In this document: positions 9,053 through 16,839 of the stretch, piece by piece | Numbering within the stretch: position 1 is the stretch's first letter | Layout: each line of letters opens with the position of its first letter | Assembly: GCA_964612075.1 (NCBI GenBank) | Contig: CAZTFC010000009.1 | Coordinates: 1 to 62,497, forward strand | Length of the DNA: 62,497 nt | Direction: 5' to 3' | Source of the DNA: UBA2219 sp964612075 | GTDB taxonomy: Bacteria > Desulfobacterota > Deferrimicrobia > Deferrimicrobiales > Deferrimicrobiaceae | Notes under the pieces: model-generated | Seen by the model: the letters and a program-made list of their open reading frames with translations, nothing else | The model's database searches: none | Told to the model about the DNA's origin: nothing | Translations under genes and position numbers: made by a program

Positions 9053-10615
9053 ATGGCGAGGATCCACCGGGCGATCGTGAGCGTTTCGGACAAGACGGGA
9101 ATAGCCGAGTTCTGCCGGGCGCTGTCCCGGCTGGGGATCGAGCTGTACGCCTCCGGAGGGACGGCGAAGCTCCTCAAGGAGAAGAAGGTGCCCGTCCGCC
9201 TCATCGAGGAGTACACGGGGTTCCCCGAGATGCTCGACGGGCGCGTCAAGACGCTGAACCCGAAGATCCACGGAGGGCTGCTCGCGCTGCGGGACAAGCG
9301 GGAGCACATGAAGACCATCGGGGCCCACGGGATCGTCCCGTTCGACATGGTGGTGGTCAATCTCTATCCCTTCGAGGCGACGATCTCGCGCCCGGGATGC
9401 ACCCGCGAGGAGGCGATCGAGAACATCGACATCGGCGGCCCCTCGATGCTGCGCTCCGCCGCCAAGAACAGCCGGTCCGTCGCGGTGGTGTGCGACCCCG
9501 CCGACTACGCGGACGTCCTGGCCCGCCTGAAGAAAGGCGCGGGGAACCTCGACGAGGAGACCATGGCGGAGCTGGGGCGCAAGGCCTTCGCTTTGACCGC
9601 GCGGTACGACGCGGCGATCTCCAACTACCTCGGCGCCGGCGAAGGAGGGAAGGACCTCTTCCCCGTCACCCTCGGCATGCAGTGGAGGAGACGGCAGACG
9701 CTGCGTTACGGCGAGAACCCGCACCAGTCCGCCGCCTTCTACGCCGACACCGTCCTTCCCGGGGAGCCGACGCTGGGCGGGGCGGTCCAGCTCCAGGGAA
9801 AGGAGCTCTCCTACAACAACATCGTCGACATCGACGCCGCCCTGCAGCTCGCGCTCGAGTTCGACGAGCCGGCCGCGGTCATCATCAAGCACACGAACCC
9901 CTCCGGCGTGGGGACGTCGAAGCGGCGCCTCGCGGACGCCTTCCGGAAGGCGAGGGAGTGCGATCCCGTGTCCGCCTTCGGCGGGGTGCTGGGCTTCAAC
10001 CGCCCGGTGAACGGGGAGACGGCGCGCGAGGTGGCCTCCACCTTCTTCGAGGCGGTGATCGCCCCGTCCTTCGACAGGGAGGCCCTCAAGGTCTTCTCCG
10101 CGAAGGCGAACCTGCGGGTCCTGGCGACCGGCGGCGCGTTCCGGAGGTCGGACGCCCCCTCCTGGGAGATGAAGAAGGTGAGCGGCGGGCTCCTCGTGCA
10201 GTCGAGCGACCGGCACGTCCTCGACCCGAAGGCCCTCAAGGTGGTCACGAAGCGCAAGCCGACGGCGGAGGAGCTCGAGGCGCTCCGATTCGCCTGGAAG
10301 GTGTGCAAGCACGTCAAGTCCAACGCCATCGTGTACGCGCTCAAGGACCGGACGGTGGGCGTGGGCGCGGGGCAGATGAGCCGCGTCGACTCGGCGAAGA
10401 TCGCCGTCATGAAGGCGCAGCACCCCACGAAGGGGACGGTGGCCGCGTCGGACGCCTTCTTCCCCTTCCGGGACGGTCTCGACGTCGCCGCGAAGGCGGG
10501 CGTCACCGCCGTGATCCAGCCGGGCGGTTCGATGCGCGACGCGGAGGTGATCGCCGCGGCGGACGAGCACGGGCTCGCGATGGTGTTCACCGGCGTGCGG
10601 CATTTCCGGCACTAG
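9053..10615 (+). CDS. purH: Bifunctional AICAR transformylase/IMP cyclohydrolase
   Basis: Catalyses the last two steps of IMP synthesis: formylation of AICAR and ring closure. The 520-residue protein has the N-terminal IMP cyclohydrolase (MGS-like) domain starting ARIHRAIVSVSDKTG, with the motif DGRVKTLNPKIHGG near residue 62. The C-terminal transformylase region holds LRYGENPHQSAAFY, ELSYNNIVDIDAAL, IKHTNPSGV and SNAIVY. It starts at an ATG 17 bases after mlaD and 25 bases before purD, so it probably shares a transcript with both. Confidence 0.97.
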   Translation: MARIHRAIVSVSDKTGIAEFCRALSRLGIELYASGGTAKLLKEKKVPVRLIEEYTGFPEMLDGRVKTLNPKIHGGLLALRDKREHMKTIGAHGIVPFDMVVVNLYPFEATISRPGCTREEAIENIDIGGPSMLRSAAKNSRSVAVVCDPADYADVLARLKKGAGNLDEETMAELGRKAFALTARYDAAISNYLGAGEGGKDLFPVTLGMQWRRRQTLRYGENPHQSAAFYADTVLPGEPTLGGAVQLQGKELSYNNIVDIDAALQLALEFDEPAAVIIKHTNPSGVGTSKRRLADAFRKARECDPVSAFGGVLGFNRPVNGETAREVASTFFEAVIAPSFDREALKVFSAKANLRVLATGGAFRRSDAPSWEMKKVSGGLLVQSSDRHVLDPKALKVVTKRKPTAEELEALRFAWKVCKHVKSNAIVYALKDRTVGVGAGQMSRVDSAKIAVMKAQHPTKGTVAASDAFFPFRDGLDVAAKAGVTAVIQPGGSMRDAEVIAAADEHGLAMVFTGVRHFRH

Positions 10616-10639
10616 GCCGGCCGGGTCGGAGGGAAGGAC

Positions 10640-11926
10640 ATGGGGATATCGGTGCTCGTGGTGGGCGGCGGCGGCAGGGAGCACGCCCTGGCGTGGAAGA
10701 TTTCGCAAAGCCCTCTCGTGTCGAAGGTGTACGCCGCCCCGGGGAACCCCGGGATCGCGAGGCACGCGGAATGCGTGCCGCTGGCCGTGGACGACGTAAA
10801 GGCCTTGCGCGACTTCGTCGTGGCGAACGCGATCGACCTCACCGTGGTGGGGCCGGAAGCCCCCCTGGTCGCGGGGCTGGCCGACCTGCTGTCGGAAGGG
10901 GGGCGCCTGGTGTGCGGCCCGGACCGGGCGGCGGCGCAGCTCGAGGGGTCGAAGGTCTTCATGAAGACGATCCTGCGGAAGTACGGGATCCCCACCGCCG
11001 GGTTCGAGGTGTTCGACGACTACGACGAGGCGGAGCAGCACGTCCTCACCCGGAAGCTGCCCGTCGTGATCAAGGCCGACGGCCTGGCCGCGGGGAAAGG
11101 CGTGGCCGTCGCGCAGACCTACGAAGAGGCGGTGTCCTTCCTGAAAGAGGTGATGGAGCGGCGCGCGTTCGGGGCCGCGGGGGACCGCGTGGTGGTCGAG
11201 GAATGCCTCGCCGGGGAGGAGGCGTCGTACATCGTCTTCACCGACGGGCACAAGGTCGTCCCGCTGCCGTCGTCCCAGGACCACAAGCGGATCGGCGACA
11301 ACGACCAGGGCCCCAACACGGGGGGGATGGGGGCGTACTCCCCCGCCCAGGTGGTGACGCCGGAGGTCGAGGGGCGGGTGATCCGGGAGATCTTCGAGCC
11401 GCTGCTCTCGGGGCTGCGCGCCGAGGGGATCACGTACCGCGGCATCCTCTACGCGGGGCTCATGATCGAGAACGGCGCGCCGCGGGTCCTCGAGTTCAAC
11501 GTCCGGTTCGGCGACCCGGAGGCCCAGCCGCTGTTCCTGCGGCTCTCGAGCGACCTCGTCCCGCTGCTCCTCCAGTGCGCGCAGGGAAGGATCACCGACG
11601 CGAAGATGGAGATCGACCCGCGCCCCGCCGTCTGCGTGGTGATGGCCTCGGGAGGGTATCCCGGCAAGTACTCGAAGGGGCACCCCATCGAGGGGATCGA
11701 CGACGCGGAACGGCTGGAGGGCGTGGTCGTCTTCCACGCCGGGACGTCCGTCGTCCGGGGGATGCTTGTGAACAGCGGCGGCCGGGTGCTCGGCGTCACG
11801 GCGATCGGAGACACCCTGAAAGGCGCGATCGACCGCGCCTACCTCGCCGTCGACCGGATCAACTGGGAAGGGGTCTACTACCGCAGCGACATCGGGAAGA
11901 AGGCGCTGCACAAGAGGGGGATATGA
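10640..11926 (+). CDS. purD: Phosphoribosylamine-glycine ligase
   Basis: ATP-dependent joining of glycine to phosphoribosylamine in purine synthesis. The 428-residue ATP-grasp protein begins with the VLVVGGGGREHALAWK nucleotide-binding motif. It continues with VVGPEAPLVAGLAD, IKADGLAAGKGVAVA near 145, the DHKRIGDNDQGPNTGGMGAYSP signature (split here only by length) near 215-236, and EFNVRFGDPEAQ. Its TGA stop overlaps the purE start by 4 bases, so purD and purE are translationally coupled. Confidence 0.97.
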   Translation: MGISVLVVGGGGREHALAWKISQSPLVSKVYAAPGNPGIARHAECVPLAVDDVKALRDFVVANAIDLTVVGPEAPLVAGLADLLSEGGRLVCGPDRAAAQLEGSKVFMKTILRKYGIPTAGFEVFDDYDEAEQHVLTRKLPVVIKADGLAAGKGVAVAQTYEEAVSFLKEVMERRAFGAAGDRVVVEECLAGEEASYIVFTDGHKVVPLPSSQDHKRIGDNDQGPNTGGMGAYSPAQVVTPEVEGRVIREIFEPLLSGLRAEGITYRGILYAGLMIENGAPRVLEFNVRFGDPEAQPLFLRLSSDLVPLLLQCAQGRITDAKMEIDPRPAVCVVMASGGYPGKYSKGHPIEGIDDAERLEGVVVFHAGTSVVRGMLVNSGGRVLGVTAIGDTLKGAIDRAYLAVDRINWEGVYYRSDIGKKALHKRGI

Positions 11927-12414
11927 TGTCCGGCAAGGTGTTGATCCTCATGGGGAGCGCTTCCGACGCCGATACGATGCGGGGGGCGGCGGACGTCCTC
12001 GAGGGGTACGGGATCCCGTACCGGATGACGGTCGCCTCGGCGCACCGCGCGCCGGAGCGCACCCGAACCCTGGTCCGGGAGGCGGAGAACCAGGGGTACT
12101 GCGTCGTCATCGCCGGCGCCGGGGCGGCGGCCCACCTGGCGGGGCTCGTGGCCGCCGAGTCGGTGCTTCCCGTCATCGGGGTGCCGCTGTCCGGGTCCGC
12201 GCTGTACGGCTTCGACGCGCTGCTTTCCACGGTCCAGATGCCGGCCGGCGTCCCCGTCGCGACGGTGGCCATCGGGAAGGCGGGCGCCCAGAACGCCGGG
12301 CACCTCGCGGCGCAGATCCTCTCGCTGTCCTCTCCCGAGCTGCGGGAGAAGGTCCGCGACCACCGCAGGAAGATGGTGGAAGCCCTCGAGGAGGCCGCGA
12401 AGAAGCTTTCATGA
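11923..12414 (+). CDS. purE: N5-carboxyaminoimidazole ribonucleotide mutase (PurE class I)
   Basis: Rearranges N5-carboxyaminoimidazole ribonucleotide to CAIR. The 163-residue protein has LMGSASDADTM at the phosphate loop, the catalytic SAHRAPERT motif and VIAGAGAAAHLAG, all typical of PurE, and a normal length. Two consecutive ATG codons (11923 and 11926) are possible starts; the first makes an ATGA overlap with purD. The stop also overlaps the next gene by 4 bases. No purK partner is visible in the window, so whether this is mutase (class I) or carboxylase (class II) use is inferred only from general similarity. Confidence 0.94.
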   Translation: MMSGKVLILMGSASDADTMRGAADVLEGYGIPYRMTVASAHRAPERTRTLVREAENQGYCVVIAGAGAAAHLAGLVAAESVLPVIGVPLSGSALYGFDALLSTVQMPAGVPVATVAIGKAGAQNAGHLAAQILSLSSPELREKVRDHRRKMVEALEEAAKKLS

Positions 12415-13283
12415 TCTTCCTCTCCCCCGAGTGCTTCCCCTGCATGCTGCGCCAGGCCGACCTCGCGGCGCGCGCGATGGAGGCGTCCGACGAGGCCCGC
12501 GTCGCCCTCGCCGCACGGGTCTGCGGCCTGCTGCGGGACCTTCCCTCCCGGGACGAGATCCCCGCGGTGGCCGCCACGCGGCTGCAGGAGATCCTCCGCG
12601 AATCCCTGGGGACCGACAACCCCTTCGGCCCGATGAAGGAGCGGATCCTGTCCCGCTTCGGGGAGATGGCGGAGCGCGCGACGGGGCTGGTGGCCGGCGC
12701 GCCCGACCCGTGGTCCGCCGCCGTCCGCCTTGCCGCCTTCGGCAACATCATGGATTCCGGCATCATCAGCCAGGAAGACATGGACCGGGAGGTCGCGTCG
12801 ATCTCGGCGGACGTCCGGGAATACCGCCTTCCGCCCCGCTTCCGGGAGCGGCTCCTGTCGGCGGAGCGCGTCGGCGTGCTCCTCGACAACGCGGGGGAGG
12901 CCGCCTTCGACCTCCCGTTCCTGTCGCTCCTGGCCGAAAGCGGCAAATCGGCCTGGATCGGGGTGAAGGGGGGGCCGGTGTACGACGACGTGACGCTGGA
13001 CGACGCCGACCGGCTCGGGCTTTCCTCCTACGGGGAACTCGTGTCGAACGGGAACCGGGGGGTGGGCACCATCCTCGAGCTCTGCAGCGAGCCGTTCCGG
13101 AAGCGCCTCGCCTCCTCGGGCCTGGTGCTTTCCAAGGGGCAGGCGAACTTCGAGACGCTCGTGGGGCGGGTGCCCAACGCGTACTACCTGCTGCGGTGCA
13201 AATGCCCGGTGGTCTCCCGGGCCGTCGGGCGGCCGGAAGGGGAATATCTCCTGCTCGACGCGTCGGGCGGTCACGCGGAATGA
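12411..13283 (+). CDS. DUF89/ARMT1-like damage-control phosphatase family protein
   Basis: A 290-residue member of the DUF89 family. Characterised relatives are metal-dependent phosphatases that remove unwanted sugar or cofactor phosphates; the substrate here is unknown. It begins with a CFPC motif as in short bacterial members. It carries the metal-site asparagines and aspartates in AFGNIMDSG near residue 107 and LLDNAGEAAFDLPFL near 155, then DDVTLDDA and SKGQANFETL near 240. It overlaps purE and the tsaC-like gene by 4 bases each, so it is in the purine operon. A role in clearing a damaged phosphoribosyl intermediate is a guess from that position. Confidence 0.85.
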   Translation: MIFLSPECFPCMLRQADLAARAMEASDEARVALAARVCGLLRDLPSRDEIPAVAATRLQEILRESLGTDNPFGPMKERILSRFGEMAERATGLVAGAPDPWSAAVRLAAFGNIMDSGIISQEDMDREVASISADVREYRLPPRFRERLLSAERVGVLLDNAGEAAFDLPFLSLLAESGKSAWIGVKGGPVYDDVTLDDADRLGLSSYGELVSNGNRGVGTILELCSEPFRKRLASSGLVLSKGQANFETLVGRVPNAYYLLRCKCPVVSRAVGRPEGEYLLLDASGGHAE

Positions 13284-13918
13284 CCCGCACGGTCCGCCTC
13301 GACGCGGACCCGGCGGCGGGCGTCCCGCCGGAGGCGGTCGCCTCCCTTCGGGACGGGGGTCTCGTGGTCTGCCCGACGGACACCCTGTATGCCCTCGCGG
13401 CGGACCCGCTTTCCGCGGAAGGCGTCTCCCGCCTGGTCGAAGCGAAGAGCCGCGACCGGGGCAAGCCGATCCCGCTGCTGCTCTCCGGTCCGGAAGAGGC
13501 CGGGCGCTGGGCCCGCCGGGTGCCCGAAGGGGCGCGCCGGCTGATGGAACGGCTCTGGCCCGGGGCCCTCACGCTGGTGCTCCCGGCTGTGACGGGCCTC
13601 CACGCCGCGATCACCGGGGGAGGGGACACGGTGGGGCTGCGCGTGCCCGATCACCCCGTCCCCAGGGCGCTGGCGCGCGGGCTGTCCGGTGCGATCACGG
13701 GGACGTCCGCAAACCGGGGCGGGGAGCCTCCGGCTTGGGAATCCCCGGAGGAGATCGTCCGGGAGTTCTCCGGGGAAGTGGACTGGGTCCTTTGGGACGG
13801 CGCCCGGCGCGGGATGCCGGGCTCCACCGTGGTCCGGATGAGGGACGGCCGTCCGGAGCTGCTCCGGGAGGGGGCCGTGCCGTTCCGGGAGATCCTGGAA
13901 ATCCTCGAGAAAGGGTGA
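13280..13918 (+). CDS. tsaC: L-threonylcarbamoyladenylate synthase (TsaC/Sua5/YwlC family)
   Basis: Makes threonylcarbamoyl-AMP from threonine, bicarbonate and ATP for the t6A modification of ANN-decoding tRNAs. The 212-residue single-domain protein shows VCPTDTLYALAADP near residue 33, the nucleotide-binding KSRDRGKPIPLLL near 58, WPGALTLVLP, and the SGAITGTSANRGGEPP stretch near 140. All match the YrdC fold. It lacks the C-terminal Sua5 domain, as in TsaC. The ATG overlaps the DUF89 stop by 4 bases. Confidence 0.93.
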   Translation: MTRTVRLDADPAAGVPPEAVASLRDGGLVVCPTDTLYALAADPLSAEGVSRLVEAKSRDRGKPIPLLLSGPEEAGRWARRVPEGARRLMERLWPGALTLVLPAVTGLHAAITGGGDTVGLRVPDHPVPRALARGLSGAITGTSANRGGEPPAWESPEEIVREFSGEVDWVLWDGARRGMPGSTVVRMRDGRPELLREGAVPFREILEILEKG

Positions 13919-13926
13919 CCGATCCG

Positions 13927-15255
13927 ATGGCCGACGTGAAACCGTTTCGCGGGATCCATTACGACATTGCGCGCGTGGGGAGTTTGAGCGACGTGGTGAC
14001 CCCGCCGTACGACGTCATCTCGCCGGAGGAGCAGGAGGCGCTCCACGCGCGCCACCCGCGCAACATCGTCCGGATCGATTTCGGCAAGGGGATGGAAGGC
14101 GACGCGCCGGGATCGGACCGGTATTCCCGGGCCGCGGCGCTGTACCGCGAATGGCTCTCCGACGGCACGCTGGTCCGCGACCCCGTCCCCTCCCTTTACT
14201 ACTACGAGCAGGAGTTCGGCATCCCCGGGAAGGGGACCTTCGTCCGGAAGGGGTTCCTCGGGGCGCTCAGATTGTCCCCCTTCGGCGAGGGCGAGGTGTT
14301 CCCCCACGAGCGGACCCACACGGGGCCGAAGGCGGACCGGCTCTCCCTGATGCGGGCGACGGACGCGCACATGAGCCCGATCTTCGGCCTCTTCTCCGAT
14401 CCGGAGAACGAGGTCGTGGGGGCGCTCCGCGCGGGGATGGCCGCCGCGCCGGAACTCGACTCGGTGGACGACCTCGGCGTGAAGCACCGCGTCTGGCGGG
14501 TCACGCGGGAGGACGCGATCCGGGAAGCCGTCGCGAAGATGGCCGGCAGGGGCGTCTTCATCGCGGACGGGCATCACCGCTACGAGACCGCGCTCGCGTT
14601 CCGCGACGAGATGCGCGCGAAGCACGGGGCGAACCCCGCCGCGGCGTACGAGCACGTGCTGATTTTCCTGTGCAACATGGACGACGAGGGGATCGTCATC
14701 CTGCCGACGCACCGGGGGGTCCATTCCGTTGCGGATTTCTCCGCGGATCGGTTCCTCGCCCGGGTCCGGGAGCACGTCCCGGTGGAGAGCCGCGACGGGT
14801 CGCCCGAGGACGCGATGCGCGCGGTGGAGGCGGCCGGGGAGCGGGGAAAAGCCATCGCGTGGAGCGCGGGCGGCAACCGGTTCCACGTGGCCACCTTCCC
14901 GGACCTGGAGCGGTTCTGCGAAAAGCACCTCTCGAAGTTCCCGCCCCAGCTTCGCTCGCTCGACGTGGTGCTCCTCCACGGCTTCCTGATCGAGCAGCTT
15001 CTCGGGATCTCCGCCGAGGAGGTCACGGCGGGGCGGTACGTCAAGTACTACAAGGACCCCGCGATGGCGGCGAAGGAGCTGTCCTCCGGGGCGATCCAGG
15101 CCGCCTTCTTCCTGAACGCGGTGACGATCCCGGAATTCCGCGACGTCTCCCTCTCGGGGCACGTCCTCCCCCAGAAGACCACGTTCTTCTACCCGAAGAT
15201 CGGGACGGGGCTGCTCATCTTCCCCGTGGGGGCGGGCGACCGGGTTCCGGGGTAG
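13927..15255 (+). CDS. DUF1015 family protein
   Basis: A 442-residue protein recognised as DUF1015 by the N-terminal VTPPYDVISPEEQ motif (residues 24-36), the YYYEQEF and FPHERTHTGPKADR segments (around 97-140), the FIADGHHRYETAL stretch near 216 and the late PQKTTFFYPKIGTGL tail. The family is widespread in anaerobes and has no function that I can assign with confidence. The ATG at 13927 lies 8 bases after the tsaC stop and follows GAAAGGGTGA. It sits between two tRNA-modification-type genes, which is the only functional hint. Confidence 0.85.
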   Translation: MADVKPFRGIHYDIARVGSLSDVVTPPYDVISPEEQEALHARHPRNIVRIDFGKGMEGDAPGSDRYSRAAALYREWLSDGTLVRDPVPSLYYYEQEFGIPGKGTFVRKGFLGALRLSPFGEGEVFPHERTHTGPKADRLSLMRATDAHMSPIFGLFSDPENEVVGALRAGMAAAPELDSVDDLGVKHRVWRVTREDAIREAVAKMAGRGVFIADGHHRYETALAFRDEMRAKHGANPAAAYEHVLIFLCNMDDEGIVILPTHRGVHSVADFSADRFLARVREHVPVESRDGSPEDAMRAVEAAGERGKAIAWSAGGNRFHVATFPDLERFCEKHLSKFPPQLRSLDVVLLHGFLIEQLLGISAEEVTAGRYVKYYKDPAMAAKELSSGAIQAAFFLNAVTIPEFRDVSLSGHVLPQKTTFFYPKIGTGLLIFPVGAGDRVPG

Positions 15256-15283
15256 GCCGGGGCGTTCCCCCGGGGGAATCCGC

Positions 15284-16009
15284 TTGTCGGCCATCCTGTC
15301 GATACGGCAGCCCGAGCGGAGCTACCGGTTCTCGATCGATTCCGTCCTGCTCGCCGGCTTCGCGGCTCCTTTCTGCCGCGGCGCGGTCCTCGACCTGGGC
15401 ACGGGGTGCGGGATCCTGCTGCTCCTTCTCTCGCGGCTCTCCGATGGGATGTCTTCCGGCACCGGCGTGGAGCTGCAGGAGGAGCTTCTCTCCTGCGCCC
15501 GGGAGAATTTCCGGGCCAACGGGCCGCAGGGGCTGCTTCGTGCCGTGGGGGGCGACTTCCGGGAGGAGCTCCCGGGGGTCGTCCCGGGCTCCTTCGAACT
15601 GGTGGTTTCCAACCCGCCGTACGGGCGGTTGGGGGAGGGGCGCCGGAACCCGGAGCCCGGGAAGGAGGCGGCCCGCCACGAGGTGGCCTGCACGCTCCCG
15701 GACCTTTTCGCCGCCGCGGACCGGTACATGGCGCCGCACGGGCGGTTCGCGCTGATCCTGCCGGTCGACCGCCTTCCCGAGATCGGGGAATGCGCCCGGC
15801 CCGAGCGGCTGTCGCCGAAGACCTTCCGGCTCGTCCACCCGAGCGAAGGGAAGCCGCCTTCACGGGTCCTCTGCTGCCTGTCGAGGGAGCGGTGCGGCTC
15901 GGCCGGGGAACTCCCCCCGCTGTTCCTGCACGGGGAGAGGGAAAAATATTGCCCGGAGGTGGAGCGGATCTGCCGCCTCTTCCGCTCCGGGAAGCAGGTT
16001 CGCGGGTAG
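15284..16009 (+). CDS. TrmN6-like tRNA adenine-N6 methyltransferase
   Basis: A 241-residue class I SAM-dependent methyltransferase. It has the SAM-binding LDLGTGCGILLLLL motif near residue 36, an acidic GVELQEEL second motif near 60, and the catalytic NPPYG motif near 108 that marks N6-adenine or N5-glutamine methylation. The opening RQPERSYRFSIDSVLLAGF pattern is that of the TrmN6/YfiC group, which modifies A37 of tRNA1(Val) in E. coli. The TTG start at 15284 follows GGGGGA. The tRNA target here is inferred. Confidence 0.85.
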   Translation: MSAILSIRQPERSYRFSIDSVLLAGFAAPFCRGAVLDLGTGCGILLLLLSRLSDGMSSGTGVELQEELLSCARENFRANGPQGLLRAVGGDFREELPGVVPGSFELVVSNPPYGRLGEGRRNPEPGKEAARHEVACTLPDLFAAADRYMAPHGRFALILPVDRLPEIGECARPERLSPKTFRLVHPSEGKPPSRVLCCLSRERCGSAGELPPLFLHGEREKYCPEVERICRLFRSGKQVRG

Positions 16010-16026
16010 CAGTAAATTCGCGTCAC

Positions 16027-16186
16027 CGCAAGAAGCGCATCCCTCGCACGAGCACTGTCATCACGTCCGGCACGTCAAGCGGTCTCCTATTTCGCAGCAG
16101 GGGTCCCTCCTGGCGGGGGACACTCTTGGTTCAAACACGGGCGGAGGGAAAGAGTGTCCCCCGCCCAGCCCGTACGAAGAAGCTAC
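16027..16186. repeat. Dispersed repeat, copy 1, with 13-bp stem hairpin
   Basis: The conserved core 16115-16186 matches 28560-28631 at about 68 of 72 positions by eye. It contains the inverted pair GGGGGACACTCTT (16115-16127) and AAGAGTGTCCCCC (16150-16162) around a 22-base loop, followed by GCCCAGCCCGTAC. Upstream, 16027-16110 is a diverged relative of the inverted-repeat arm at 28190-28262. The element runs into the last codons of dciA. It has no reading frame. It resembles REP/MITE-type elements, but no transposase is in the window. Confidence 0.75.
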
Positions 16187-16641
16187 TTTTTCCCCCGCAA
16201 CCGTCTCGAGATCGCCCGCAGGCTCTCCCGCATCTCCGGGTCGGCAACGTCGTTCAGCCCTTCCGGTTCCGGGGCGGCGAGGTCAGGTCCCTCTTCGGGC
16301 GGTACGCCCCGTTCCTCCTCCGCGGGCGGCAGGGTCCCCACGACGAACCGGAGGTCCGTGACCGGGCTCTTCGGGCCGGTCGCCGCGGCGATCTTCGCCA
16401 GGAGGGCCGGCTTGGAAAGCTGCAGCTCCTGCGCCCAGGCGTGGTTCCGGACGACGATCGTCAGCACTCCGTTGCGGAACCTGCCCGGGGAGGCCTTGGT
16501 CGAAAGGAGCGGCCCCGCGATGCCGGGCCACGACTTCAGAAGCGTGACGAGGAGGGACACCTGGGGGATGTCAAGGGACGCGAGGAACCGCTCCAGGTCG
16601 GCGGAGAGAGGGACGGGTCCTTTCCGGGTCATGTCGTTCAT
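16183..16641 (-). CDS. dciA: DciA-like protein (DUF721)
   Basis: A 152-residue DUF721 protein. DciA is the ancestral loader or operator of the replicative helicase DnaB in bacteria without DnaC/DnaI. The N-terminal half holds the KH-like core with LLKSWPGIAGPLLSTKASP (about residues 36-54) and the VLTIVVRNHAWAQELQL pattern that is diagnostic of the family. The C-terminal third is acidic and proline-rich, ending in a basic RAISRRLRGKK helix. The start may be the ATG at 16641 or the one at 16632. TATAAT overlaps the first ATG on the minus strand but lacks a -35 partner. It is divergent from the lytic transglycosylase. Confidence 0.82.
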   Translation of the reverse strand: MNDMTRKGPVPLSADLERFLASLDIPQVSLLVTLLKSWPGIAGPLLSTKASPGRFRNGVLTIVVRNHAWAQELQLSKPALLAKIAAATGPKSPVTDLRFVVGTLPPAEEERGVPPEEGPDLAAPEPEGLNDVADPEMRESLRAISRRLRGKK

Positions 16642-16778
16642 TATACAGGCCCCGTTATGCCATGAATCCCCCCTGGAAAAACAGCAAAGTTTTTATCCGG
16701 TCCGGCCGATAAGACGTTGTAGAAAAGCGGTTACGGGAACGTCACCGAAGGGGAGATTTTTTTTGCCGCTCCTGCTCG

Positions 16779-16807
16779 TTGACAGCCGCTGTTTCGATAG
16801 ATAAAGT
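16779..16807 (+). promoter_or_regulatory. Sigma70-type promoter of the lytic transglycosylase
   Basis: TTGACA at 16779-16784 is a perfect -35 box and, 17 bases on, TAAAGT at 16802-16807 is a fair -10. It lies 32 bases before the GTG start at 16840. The surrounding AT-rich patch is unusual for this genome. Confidence 0.6.
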
Positions 16808-16839
16808 AGGCAGTTAGATTGAATTTTCAGGGAGGAAGA

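Noticed and set aside
9397..12414. A 1005-codon plus-strand frame covering purH and purD in another phase
   Set aside because: Only its last 163 codons are real (purE). The rest is a shadow of purH and purD.
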